From Wolfiporia cocos (Eukaryota > Basidiomycota > Agaricomycetes > Polyporales > Phaeolaceae), in assembly GCA_029448655.1 (NCBI GenBank), contig JACCLO010000018.1:248001-312000 (forward strand): 64,000 bases of DNA, read 5' to 3'. A program made the translations under genes and the position numbers. Below the pieces are notes generated by a model. That model was not told where the DNA came from. It did not search any database and saw nothing but the letters and a program-made list of their open reading frames with translations. The number at the start of each line of letters is the position of its first letter. Position 1 is the stretch's first letter. Below are positions 1 to 10,017 of this stretch, in pieces.

Positions 1-153
1 GCTGCGGAGATACGGCTGTCCGAAGAGGATGTGAAGACGCTACAGAAGGCAGTGACCGATGCAGATGTTGTGGGAGACCGCTATCCACTCCAGTTCACTG
101 CGACGCTTATGGGCCAGCGCATTGAGCTGAGCGGGTGGAAGGGCGAGGAATGA
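1..153 (+). CDS. Aldo/keto reductase, C-terminal 50 residues (partial at window edge)
   Basis: The frame is open from the first base to a TGA at 151-153. It encodes a charged helix with the pattern LSEEDVKTLQKAV followed by DADVVGDRYP, which resembles the C-terminal end of NADPH-dependent aldo/keto reductases (the pyridoxal-reductase-like fungal branch is a plausible home). Enzymes of this family reduce carbonyl groups with NADPH in a TIM-barrel fold. The catalytic Asp/Tyr/Lys/His residues would lie upstream of the window and cannot be checked. The family call rests on a short segment, so the subfamily is uncertain. Confidence 0.6.
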   Translation, partial: AAEIRLSEEDVKTLQKAVTDADVVGDRYPLQFTATLMGQRIELSGWKGEE

Positions 154-1229
154 GCATCGTGTGACGGCGTCTGCCTTGACCATATGAATGTGCCATTAGA
201 TTGTCAGAACCCAGGAGTGATGTAGACTTTGTTGACATGAGTATTCTTACTGCAGTTGGCTGTACACAATTTCGTGCAAGGTGTGGTGTACAGTCGATCA
301 CTGATTTTCGATAGAGTCAAAGTTTCAGAGATCGTCCTGGAAGTTTGATGAAGACGTATACTTTGTACACGACGCATTGCGCAACATTCGCCTTGCATTT
401 CGAGGCCATTCGAGCGACTCAATTTCGAGTAGCACGGTTGACATGGTATCTATAGTTAATATCGGACTTGGAGATCCCGATTCAAGGTGCAGATTGCAAA
501 TTGCTGGCATTGAAGCACAGATGTATAGTCCACGCGCAGCATTGATCGCTACAGTGCAAAGATTCTGCAGTACTGCTATTGGATAGCACCATCAGAAACG
601 ACAAATGGTGTCGGGATCGAGCCAACAAATCACGCGTCAGACAGATGCAACGGAGATCTGATGTTTTTTTCGATACACTGTCCTAGCGCCAATTGAAGGT
701 GAAGCTACACGAGAGCATATGAAAGGTGAAGGTGATCTAGTATCAATGCAGAGCCGAAGACCCGCCCTGGCAAAACAAAGACTCAAAGTACAACTGGACA
801 TCTCGTACATTCGAGGAATGCACAATCGCAGTAACAATCCCGGCAACGTCAAGGCAAGCTTTTACCGTGGCTGCCTCGTATACAGCAACGCTGCTAGACG
901 ATCTGCGTAGAGATAATTAGGCCCATGTACTACGTTCAGCTGAGAGAAGGTAATGACTACGCACTAAGCTTAACTTGGACAAAAATCATCAAATGGACAA
1001 AATGTCAAAATCCCCTTGCAGTACAACTCTGGCATCTTCGATCGGATAGCGTGCGTGATTCGACCCGTCAACTCCTCCGAATCCCATTCTGGTGTGGATT
1101 GGCCTTCGGCTGCGGAAGACATGTATCGCAATTCGAGATTGTCATCTCGGTACCAACGGCATGCGGTCCACTTCATTAGAACACGAACCGAGCGGAGCTC
1201 AGCAAAGCGAGGCTGAGAGAGAATTCCGT
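154..1229. other. Intergenic stretch, no gene recognised
   Basis: Only short overlapping open frames occur here on both strands, without domain-like sequence or consistent splice signals. It should hold the 3' flank of the aldo/keto reductase and the 3' flank of the F-box gene on the opposite strand. Confidence 0.5.
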
Positions 1230-2578
1230 CTACACTGCCACAGCCCATCCTATCCAGTATCTGCGATAGGCCTCCTGAAAACGTATTGTCGTCATCGTAG
1301 ACGTCATCTGTGCAAAGTCGACGTCGGTGAGAGTGAGAGTGACGCTTGTTACAGTAGGAGAGCGAATGGTAGATAACATCTCGGGTATCCACCCATTGAG
1401 CGACATTGGTACGCCCTCTTGAAAAAGCTCGGAATGTATGATGGCGATCGACTGTAATCCCGAGTTGCGAGACAAGTCCAGGAACGCATCTGACATCCAG
1501 ATATCAATTACACCTGAAGTTAGAACGTGGATAAATAGCCCACTTTGAGGAGCTAGATGCTCTTTGTCAAATGCCATGTTGCTCAAGTGGAAGTTTTGCA
1601 GGTGCGGCCCTGCCGCGCACAACAATCTCTGGACTGAGCGTCTATTGCCTTGGCCTTGTAGATCTGTTAACCGGAATGCCCCACAAGAAATGTTGATTCT
1701 CTTGACAGGAAGCGAGCGTGGCATCAGTTTCAGGAGGTAATCAATAAGGCTACATCCCTTCATGTCGTATAGTGAGATTTCCAACGAATCGAGACTGATA
1801 GCCTTCGCATAATGCTGAAGGCAACACAGGTATGACGGCTCGCCGGGATCGCTCTCAGCCCAGATGTTTGTGTCATGAAAGCGCAGGTGTCGAAGGTTAG
1901 GAAAGGAGGACAGCAGAGTGAAAAATCGTTCGCCAGAGTCAAAATCAATTTTGCTTAAGACAAGCTTGGAGACAAGGGTCAATTCTTGCAGGAAGAACGA
2001 ACAGTCTTCTTCGCGTCTGTCACATATTTGCAGCTTCTGCAGCTTCGGTAACATGTGTGGAAGCATTGATGTGAATGCCTGCCAAATCGGCCTCCACCTG
2101 ATGATATCCCGATCTTCGTCGCTGGGCAACAGCACAACAATGCCTTGGACTGATTCCTGAAAGTCTGGCTTGTGACTGAGCAGATGCAGCAAGCCCTCTA
2201 GGTAGGTTGGATCGCAAATCGTTACTTGGCATAAGAGGTTACGTTGACTGAAAGGATACCAGGCGCGACAAGTCAGTGCACAGCTGAGCAAGTTCCAGCA
2301 GCACAGGTGTAGGTTTGAAAGCATGTCTCTCCCGAAGCAAACTCGCTATCGGTGAGCTCAAAGCCGAGTTGATCTACAATCTGTGTGCAGAGTTCCAGTG
2401 GTAGCGACCTTGCGCGTGAAATCGGCGAAGTGTGGTGACCGGGTACCTTTCCCGCAGATACTGCGAGCATACCATGAGGCGCAGAAAATTGATTTCTGCG
2501 CCTCATGGTATGCTCGCAGTGTCTGCGGAATCGGGGAAATGAATTTTGGCTGCACAAGACGGGGGGCGTAGGTCGCAA
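1230..2578 (-). pseudogene. F-box/LRR-like protein, frame broken after the F-box
   Basis: The reverse strand encodes an F-box-like start (RSLPLELCTQIVDQLGFE, about 2,350-2,410) and then a 364-residue frame (2324 down to 1230). That frame begins with the second half of the F-box (LLSCALTCRAWYPFSQRNLL) and continues with leucine-rich, irregular repeats. F-box proteins of this type recruit substrates to SCF ubiquitin ligases, and large, fast-evolving sets occur in Agaricomycetes. The two halves are in different frames: a shift lies near 2,325-2,335 and an in-frame TAG precedes the downstream Met, so the gene looks inactivated unless the sequence has an error there. Translation from Met-2324 alone would give a protein lacking half of the F-box. 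The N-terminal part overlaps the hairpin at 2452-2528. A diverged paralogue lies at 10-11.5 kb. Confidence 0.65.
2452..2528. repeat. Near-perfect 36-bp inverted repeat (5-nt loop)
   Basis: Arms 2452-2487 and 2493-2528 are reverse complements with one mismatch (t/c near the outer end), separated by attga. The core arm contains gcataccatgaggcgcag and its complement. It sits at the 5' end of the broken F-box gene. A single-event inverted duplication or a hairpin-type insertion would both fit. Confidence 0.95.
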
Positions 2579-2611
2579 GGTACGCTCATCGCCTTCCGAC
2601 GATTTGGCTAT

Positions 2612-3340
2612 TTAGTCTCGTACTATGTCAAGCCATGGTGCTGCCTGCATCAATGGTTCAGAGCTCGGTGCAAGTGTGGAAGACGATGAGAATGGATGAC
2701 GTGTTGCTGGCCCAGAGACCGGTGCCGGTGATAATCCCGGCGACTGGACAAGTTTGACGAACACCAGATGCGATTGACTGCTCTCCGCTACTTCATCCAC
2801 AATAGATGCGGGGCTGCCGAAGGGATTGCGTGATCTGCTTGTACACACTGATTTAACCCATCGGCGAAGGTGCTGATCTCTGTATGCTCCCGAAACAAAG
2901 GCACCCATCTTGCAGCATTCAACCTGCAGGGAAGCATCGCCATCACGAGTGAACGAGACATTTGCCATTGTTTTTTCGGTACTCCCCTGCGGGATAGCCG
3001 TCGCTATCCTACAGAAATGGTCCAAATAAAGAGGCGCGCGCTCCGGATCGCAGCGGCATTGCGCCATACAGGCGAACTCCAACAGTTCTTTGAGGCATAT
3101 GATCAGCATGCTCTGCTCATTATCCAACTCATTGTACCTTCTGAAAAAGCCTCTGAACTCATCCCCAAGGCTTGCCATGACTCCTTGAGCCTGTACGCCG
3201 AGCCTGACCCGAGAGCGTCTGATGACAATCCAGGAGGTGTTGAAGGAGGTCAGCTCTTCTGGGAAGCGATGGAAATGCCCCGCACCTTGGCCCAACATGA
3301 CGCCGATTGAACTCTGAAATATTTTGCGTATATCTGTCAC
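2612..3340 (-). CDS. Hypothetical protein, 242 residues
   Basis: This is an uninterrupted reverse-strand frame beginning MTDIRKIFQSSIGVMLGQG. The first two thirds look globular, with a helix-like EFRGFFRRYNELDNEQ and a Cys-containing segment (FACMAQCRCDPE). The last quarter is Ser/Pro-rich and low in complexity. I recognise no domain, signal peptide or membrane segment. The length and mixed composition favour a real or recently real gene over chance, but a 146-residue frame on the opposite strand overlaps it and the start is not supported by any other signal. It lies between two broken genes on the same strand, so it may itself be a remnant. Confidence 0.35.
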   Translation of the reverse strand: MTDIRKIFQSSIGVMLGQGAGHFHRFPEELTSFNTSWIVIRRSRVRLGVQAQGVMASLGDEFRGFFRRYNELDNEQSMLIICLKELLEFACMAQCRCDPERAPLYLDHFCRIATAIPQGSTEKTMANVSFTRDGDASLQVECCKMGAFVSGAYRDQHLRRWVKSVCTSRSRNPFGSPASIVDEVAESSQSHLVFVKLVQSPGLSPAPVSGPATRHPFSSSSTLAPSSEPLMQAAPWLDIVRD

Positions 3341-3368
3341 TCGACCGTGAAGGGCGGTGTAGTTATAT

Positions 3369-4079
3369 CGAATAAAAATTTCTACTCGCCATTAGACGTA
3401 TCTCTCGTAGCACAACCAAAGTACACGTACTGGAGTCAATACTCAACGATGCAGTGATCTCTGCCCACGCACGGAGCAGCTTCTTGCGGCTTTCTCTACC
3501 TTCAGGTGTCACAGGATCGATAGGTGGTGGCAGTAAGACCGTTTCGTTCTGGTTTTCCGGACTAGGTCCAGTCTTGAATCCTATGGTCTCGAAGATTTGA
3601 CGACTTAGAGCAGTAATTTACCATCGACTCCTCAATCAGCACGAATGGACATACGCCGTGTCAGTCCAGACCAGATTTCTCTTGAATTGGGGTCCAGAGA
3701 TGGGTAGAGCACGGTTTCATTCTTCCACAATCAGTTCTCAATGGTCCTTGCAACATCGTCAATTGCGACAAGCTCTTCAATGACTAAATGAAACATACGT
3801 GAGTATGAAATCCCACGCCAGGAATACGGGTTTTCGCCCCTCAGAAGCAGAAGAACGCCATCTCTCGTCAAAAAACCTGAAGATCAGATCTCTAGAAATC
3901 ACGCCAGGAATGACTTCGGAGACAAGATAGTATGTAGAGCACTGGCAACAGACGTAGAGGTCAAGAAGAGTATCATTGCGTATCAGCAGAGGGTCCAGCT
4001 GCGTCGCGTGAACGGCGCGCTCATAGCGGTGCCAGTGGTGAGACATACGTCGGACGAGACGACGGTCCTTCGCCCTCAA
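3369..4079 (-). pseudogene. Ubp2/USP25-type ubiquitin hydrolase fragment (degraded)
   Basis: The reverse-strand frame 4079-3777 encodes a Cys-containing block (DLYVCCQCSTYYLVSEVIPG) and ends in AWDFILT just before a plausible 52-nt intron (gtatgt...gcaag). Beyond it come TIEN, a TGA at 3731-3733 where CGA (Arg) would be expected, then LWKNETV, and in shifted frames ISGPQFKRNLVWTDTA and finally IFETIGFKTGPSPENQNETV and RESRKKLLRAWAEI. The order and style fit the repeat region N-terminal to the catalytic domain of fungal Ubp2/USP25-like deubiquitinases. The peptidase Cys and His boxes are absent. One nonsense codon and at least three frame changes in about 700 bp mark it as a non-functional fragment. 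The family call is from memory of the domain, without alignment. Confidence 0.55.
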
Positions 4080-4494
4080 TGCACGACTTCATTTGGATGC
4101 GGCGGGTGTGATCAGGGAGAGGGGTGCTGAGTGGCCGTGCGAGAGGAGGAAGCACAGAGGAGGAGCGCCAGTTAAGGATAACCCAGTAGTTGCGGTTACC
4201 GCAGTAGAATGCATGCGGATGCGGGATGGATGTGCGAGCCTCAGCTAGGGTGGGGAGTAGAGGCTGTTAAGACTACGATCACGAAATATAGCATCAAAAA
4301 GCGCTTTTGAGAGGATGCCAGGACCAGGTGGTGTGTATTTAGCCATTTTGTGACCTGGCTGACCGTCTGCCATATGCATATGGTGAGGCGGTGAGGCGGT
4401 GATGCGAAGCGAAAACGCAAATCAAGCGCACAGATCACCGGGCGTCTATCCACTGCAGCACTGCCCGTTTGATCCGATAGACTGTATGCATAAT
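4080..4494. other. No gene recognised
   Basis: This lies between the deubiquitinase fragment and the foldback repeat. Short open frames only; no motif recognised. Confidence 0.5.
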
Positions 4495-5540
4495 TTAGAA
4501 TGCAGCGCTGCAAATATAGAAATACGGAGCAGCAATACTGAAATCATAGGCAGCAATATAGTACGCTGCGCAGCAATATAAGTATGACGTTCGGATTGTA
4601 CATTTAATCTCTTGCAGCGCTGCAAATATAGAATGCGGCGCAGCAATACAACCCGCTGCGCAACAATATAAGAAAGCAACGCAGCAATAATAGAAACGCC
4701 GCGCAGCAATATACAACAATATCCAGCCATAAGCTATCTCAGCAATAGCAACAGGACGGACTTTCAATTTCTTATGAGAGGCCATAGATTGAGGCTTGAA
4801 ATGAGTTTACTGGTGCGACAGGAAGCTACAGAACACTGGTGACATTGGGATAATGCTGTAGCTCTACAATGTAATTTCGCGAACCTGTACAACCGACTGG
4901 ACTTGACTTTTATCCAGCCGACTGGGCGCCGGACAATGTTTTACCTGAATTACCTTCACCAGTCATCATACCACATTCACTCACCTTGAGTGCTACACAA
5001 CCGGTGGCAGGACCATCTCATATCGGCAATTGTGCCGGTTCATCATCACAGCAAGAGAGGAAGAAGCAAAAGGTACCCTCACTCTTTTCCACAACTTGAT
5101 GTGAGTGGAGAGAATCCTGTGGGAGGACTAGTGAATGGGAGTACTCAGAAACTGTGCTGTGGTACCATCGGTTGCAAACATGTACTACCAAACCTAACGC
5201 ATCTACAATCTCCGGCCTACATCTATAGCCTTATTGTTGTACATGTTTCTATAATTGCTATGTCGTATTGCTACTATTGCTGTGCTGCTCTCTTACATTG
5301 CTGCGCAGCATACTATATTGCTGCTTGAGATTTCTGTATAATTGCTCCGCATTTTTATATTTGTAGTGCTGCATTTCATATTTGCAGCACTGCATTTCTA
5401 ATATTGCTGATTAAATGTACAATCCAAACGTCATATATAAGAAAGCAGTGCAGCAATAGCAGCAATATGACATAGCAATTATAGAAACACTGTGCAGCAA
5501 TATACAACAATATTCAGCTATAGGCTATAGATTTCGGTCG
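4495..5540 (+). repeat. Left arm of a foldback-like element, with GCAGCAATAT-type units
   Basis: The stretch 4500-4720 carries at least six copies of a gcagcaata(t/c) unit joined by short spacers. From about 4578 to 5090 the sequence is the reverse complement (diverged) of 7945-7550: compare gtatgacgttcggattgtacatttaatc at 4582 with its counterpart near 7940, and the segment around the S-like gcaattgtg(c)cggt at 5030. Inside, 5085-5225 is again the reverse complement of 5555-5700, so the arm itself folds around 5,340. Open frames here are rich in Cys-Ala-Ala from the repeat and are not genes. Confidence 0.75.
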
Positions 5541-5719
5541 GAGATTGTAGTTACATTACGTTTGGCAGTCGGAGTCTACATGTCTACAACTGGATTGTAT
5601 TGATTGTACTATGGCACAGTTTCTAAGTACTCTGCATTCGCTAGTCCTCCCATGGGCTTATCTCCACTCACATCAAGTCATTGGAAAAGTGTCACACAAT
5701 GATTTCAAGCCTTTAGGCA

Positions 5720-7548
5720 CAGTACCTTTTCCGATCATCTGAAGCACCCCCAAAGCTGGGAAACCCGACACCTCAGCTAGTCACAAGCTCTCTGAGCACT
5801 AGCCAACAGTGCCACCAGCCACACCTAAAGAACCCCAGTCCTGACCCACAGGTCCAGTCCAAAGCCATGAGCATGAGCCAGGCAGTGCAGCCAAACCTGT
5901 CTGCTAAAGAACCATCAGGCTCATGCTCACAAGAACTTATGGCTATGGACACCCCATGTCCTCCACCTCCTTCAGTCTCCATGAGTACAGCCATTACAGG
6001 CTACACAGTCATCACTGACCATGGACTATGCACTATTACAGGCATGTACTATCAATGGCCCACAGAAGGCCTTAAACTCCACGCCCTCTAGTCTAATGAC
6101 TACAGCAGCAGCCCATGGGGGCTCTAAACTCATTGCACCCCAGCCTACAAGGAACAGCAGCCAGGGGCAACCCATACAACACCCTGTACAACTGAGAACC
6201 CTAGCAGTCACAGGAAGCGCTGACCCAATCGCAGTCAATCACACTCAATCATGCAAGGCCATTACCAGCCAGTCCACATTCCTGGAAGAAGCCACTCCTC
6301 AGTACCACTCCTTGGGAACCTGGGCTGCTAATGCCCCAATCATGGACTTAGAACACTGCCATTACCAGCAACCACCTGATTGATGAGTGTTATGGTTATT
6401 TTGGTTTTCTACAGACACTTAACAGAACTCGCCACTGGGCAAATATGAGACAGGGACTTGTTGCACAACCAACTCCCCTGGCTGCTCGTGACATTATCAG
6501 GCCTAACCCTGATTGTACTAGTACAGAGGGCACGTTTCATCATTTGACAGATTCAACCCTGTCACCGTTTCATCTTTATCATTCTATGATTAGCTGATGG
6601 CGTTCAACTGCCATGATCATTCTTATCTATTGTTTCAGATATATCACTACATACCTATCATCTGTTTCAACCTAGGATGTAGATAGTACTGGTGACATCT
6701 GGGACGGACAGGACTCCAGAAACCCAATGTAGTATATAAACTTGTGTAACTAAGTTGAGGCTCTTCAGCTTGACCTTGTTGTATAAACAAGAGTCTTATA
6801 CTCATTCTTAAACTTTGGAAACCAAGCTCAAATTATTCTCGAGCTCAGAAGACTAAGTCCTCAAAGTGCACACTGACTTCTTGGACTTAGGCAAGTAATC
6901 TCACCACAGATACTTGCTGTTGAACCTACCGATATATTCTCTAATGCATATTGAATATTGAATGAACCCCTAGGAAGTCTTTTGATTTGGGGCCTGAAGG
7001 CTTAATATGAATAGGGTATTATTTGTCTTGCACTCATCCATTGGACTACATGCAGAAGATCTATACTTGCGACTCAAGTATATGGAAGAAGGCTTAACAG
7101 GACAGGTTATTTGCCTTGCACATCTTACATGCAGAAGATCTATACTTGTGACTCAAGTATATGGAATGGGTATATGACCCATAACAGTGAGAATCACTGA
7201 TTGTAACCTGACAGATTGGCAATCTCTCTGATCCAAACCTGTGCTGCTACATTGCCATGGACATCTCACATAGCCAGTGTCCCAATGCCATTACCAGCCC
7301 CATAGCTTAGTCCAATCATATACCAGCATTGCCAGCCATATAGCCTGCATGCCATAACATGTACAAATAGTATAGTGTCTATATATGGCCGACAGTCTTG
7401 AGCAAACCTCAGACTCATCTTGGCCTTTTGCACTTAGAGTTCTCCTGGACCAGGAAGGTGCCTTTGAGTGAGCCCCCTTCCCCCAGTCGAGGGCTTTAGG
7501 TCTGTGCTTGTGTCAAAAAGAGTGGGGGCACCTTCTTCTCTTGCTGTG
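5720..7548 (-). mobile_element. LTR-type repeat, same family as 46.47-47.5 kb, split by a solo LTR
   Basis: Read on the reverse strand from 7548 (tgtcacagcaagag) the sequence runs parallel to 46,468-47,500 on the plus strand. Shared landmarks include gggggaagggggctc, the ccttcctggtc block, gtcggtaatggcat-like, ttgccaatctgtcaggtt and ctggtaatggcag. The match continues on the far side of the 6388-7186 insertion, which confirms that the insertion is secondary. The inner part (about 5,770-6,380) has short open frames but nothing recognisable as Gag or Pol. The ends are not fixed; the boundary with the foldback arm near 7,550 is blurred. Confidence 0.55.
6388..7186. mobile_element. Solo LTR candidate (799 bp)
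   Basis: The element starts TGTTATGG and ends CCATAACA, a perfect 8-bp terminal inverted repeat with the TG...CA form of LTRs. The flanks atgag (6383-6387) and gtgag (7187-7191) fit a 5-bp target duplication with one mismatch. A TATA-like tatataaac lies near 6,733. Near the 3' end a block of about 35 bp (gcagaagatctatacttg... ending tatatgga) is directly repeated at about 7052 and 7131. No coding frame is present. Confidence 0.7.
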
Positions 7549-7549
7549 A

Positions 7550-7945
7550 CAATGGTCCAGCACAATTGCCAATACGAGATGGTCCTGCCACCAGTTGTGT
7601 AGCACTCAAGGTGAGTGAATGTGGTACGATGACTGGTGAAGGTAATTCAGGTAAAACATCATCTGGTGCCCAGTCAGCTGGATAAAAGTCAAGTCCAGTC
7701 GGTTGTATAGGTTCGCAAAATTACATTGTAGAGCTACAGCATTATCCCAATGTCACCAGTGTTCTGTAGCTTCCTGTCATGCCAGTAAACTCATTTCAAG
7801 CCTCGATCTATGGCCTCTCATAAGAAGTTGAAAGTCCATCCTATTGCTATTGCTGAGATAGCCTATGGCTGAATATTGCTGTGCCACATTCAATATTTGC
7901 AGCACTGCAAAAGATTAAATGTATAATCTGAACATCATACTTAAC
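7550..7945 (-). repeat. Right arm of the foldback-like element
   Basis: This is the reverse complement of about 4578-5090 with moderate divergence and small indels. Landmarks are the gagctacagcattatcccaa block (about 7733) and gcctctcataagaa (about 7812), both with counterparts in the left arm. It ends near cattt/catac at 7,940 where similarity to the left arm stops, 8 nt short of an adjacent unrelated sequence. No clear target duplication was found. Confidence 0.7.
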
Positions 7946-8089
7946 CCATCTGAGGTCAAAGCCCCCAGCAGCCAAAGCAATGGCTATGCCACGACCATGA
8001 TATCACTATAGCTTATAATGAAGTAGCACTGGTTCTGACATCACCTGCTATGGCTGTCTTTTCATGAGGATACCCAGTGCAGGGGAATT

Positions 8090-9055
8090 CTACATGTGTA
8101 TGCACATTGCTCCATACTGAGCATCAAATAATGCATTACGAATGTTTTGCCCACCATGCTCCAGGTCAAGTTCTACCAAGTCAGTAATCACTTGCTCATT
8201 ACCATTGTTATCAAGAAAATCGATGACTATTTGATTGCATAGAAAGATATTAAGGGCAGATATATCAACCATTGTCTATGTTACTATTAGCTACAATTTT
8301 TGTAGTGGATCTATGGCAAACAAAGTTGGTGATAGCGAGGTCGCAAAATCTTCTGGCATTTTGTTGGAGAAACTCGGAGGTTCTTGAACGCACTCTGTGC
8401 ATAGTTGATGCCCACCTTCATTGTTGGCAATATTGGAATGATCAGCATTTCTGCAGGGTTGCTTGATTCGACTAGAATGCGTACACTCTTCGTGATAACC
8501 TGCTTACATCTTAGGGATCATGTACGGTGGTCAGCAAAAATATTATGAGACAAGATGTACTTACCTTGCAGACAATGGGTGTGCGAGAACGACTAGCATT
8601 TAGAGCATCCGAAGACTTCAGCACATCAGAGAATATCCAACAGTGCAGAGTTGTGTTGATGAGAACAATTGTACCAGGTCGAATTTTATCATTCATGTTC
8701 CAAGGCACAATAAGGTTACCTTCAAGGTCAACCCAGTCCATTTGTTGTTGTCGAGCATTGACATGTGCGAAGAGAGGTCCTTGGTGGTCTTCAAGCAGAG
8801 ATGGGGAATACAATGCATCCAAAGAAATTTGGTCACCTAAAGCAAGGAAATGACCACTCCTGGAGCTCAGAGTCGATCAAAATAAAAATTGGGAAGCCCG
8901 AGTAGGATCCGGTGACACAGAGGCGAACCATGCTGAACAGAGGTCCGGTGGCACTGCATGCAAGCCCATCACATGATATTCACGTGACGATGTAAATCTT
9001 GCGGGCGAACTGCAAAGCGACTGCACTATAAGAACCCACTACTGACGTAGCGGGA
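8090..9055 (-). mobile_element. Non-autonomous Helitron derivative with a captured gene segment
   Basis: On the reverse strand it begins at about 9055 with tcccgctacgtcagtag, matching the 5' end of the large Helitron at 28,910. It continues with similar spacing (ggttcttatag, then cacgtgaatatcatgtgat), and at 8931 an ATG opens a frame MVRLCVTGSYSG, against MVRLSVTGSYSG at 29,141 in the large Helitron. The similarity stops after about 22 codons (FILIDSELQE, near 8,867). From about 8850 the sequence switches to the 3' part of a gene like that at 39.2-40.6 kb. The 3' terminus (CTRR with a preceding hairpin) could not be located; 8090 is only the end of the last open frame seen. Unexplained sequence fills 8,090-8,340. 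Confidence 0.65.
8340..8836 (-). pseudogene. Captured 3' exons of an unknown gene family (relative of 39.2-40.6 kb)
   Basis: The reverse strand carries an intron 3' end (ttgctttag), an exon from 8836 to 8565 encoding LLEDHQGPLFAHV and MNDKIRPGTIVLINTTLHCW, an intron with gtaagt, and a last exon resembling the end of the gene at 39,230-40,634 (SVR(I/V)LVES, AFKNLRVSP). The retained splice sites show that genomic DNA, not cDNA, was copied. The last exon has small indels and no clean continuous frame. Upstream exons of the parent gene are missing and are replaced by Helitron 5' sequence. Function of the family is unknown. Confidence 0.7.
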
Positions 9056-10017
9056 ATAATCTACCGTGCACAGTGCGAAAGCAATTACTAACATGTAGGA
9101 CAGTGCGCCAGCATCAGGACACCCCACGAGCTCTAGCTCTCTTATGCACACACATATCCCGGTCTAGCTGCTACAAATCAACATGAATTACATTTGCGCT
9201 TTGACATCCACGAGATACTCGTTGTAAGTGATCAGCAATATTTTCGCTTCATGTATTCACCTAGTGTCGTCCCTCAAGTACTTTCTTCCTGCCTTTGACG
9301 GCTTATCAGGCGTTCAGTTGCGGAATTGAGTTACGTCCATCGCTGAGTCATCCCTAGAACCTATGACTGGGTGATGAACCTGAACACAGCCTCGCGAATC
9401 ACTCGAGCGCTGCGGAGTACAATTAGCGTGTCTTGGCCACTTCTCAGTGAAATTCCAACTAGGGTCTCTTCCCGTCCTACTAATATAGTGTATCATCCGC
9501 TCGCCTAGCAGCGCCTAACGCACTGCCCATTCTCGCATAGCCCGATTTTTGCTGCTTAAATTAAGCCACATTTACATCTGCTTCGCATTGCAAGACGAAA
9601 GGTATGGTTGCTTCCACGTTGCGTCAATGCCTTGTAGTTGTTCTCAATAGGACAAGTTATGCATAGTATTGCATGCGCGCAGTTCGAGTCAAAGCGGGAG
9701 TGCACTATGAGCATGGAGGTGTGAGCGTTTTGCTTCTGCATGAGCAGTGCTGAGCCATAGGCACACATGATGCAGCATTCATGAATGCGGTGCAATCTTC
9801 GCCTGATGAATCTCTCGACTACGGCGGACGCGCACCACGGACATCTTCTGATTGTCAGATATCAGGTGCAGTTGTGAAGCGCCAAGCCACACCTGTCGTT
9901 CATGCATGCAATGTGGAAATTTGAAGGGCGTTGCCTTTTAGTGGACCAACACGTCCTGTATTGGGATCTACGACATCCGATTGAACGAGCTCCACAACGT
10001 CCCGAACACCCAAGACA
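9056..10017. other. No gene recognised
   Basis: This stretch between the small Helitron and the F-box pseudogene has only short open frames without recognisable domains. Confidence 0.5.

Noticed and set aside
4446..5328. Cys/Ala-rich open frames on both strands
   Set aside because: They are translations of the gcagcaata repeat units.
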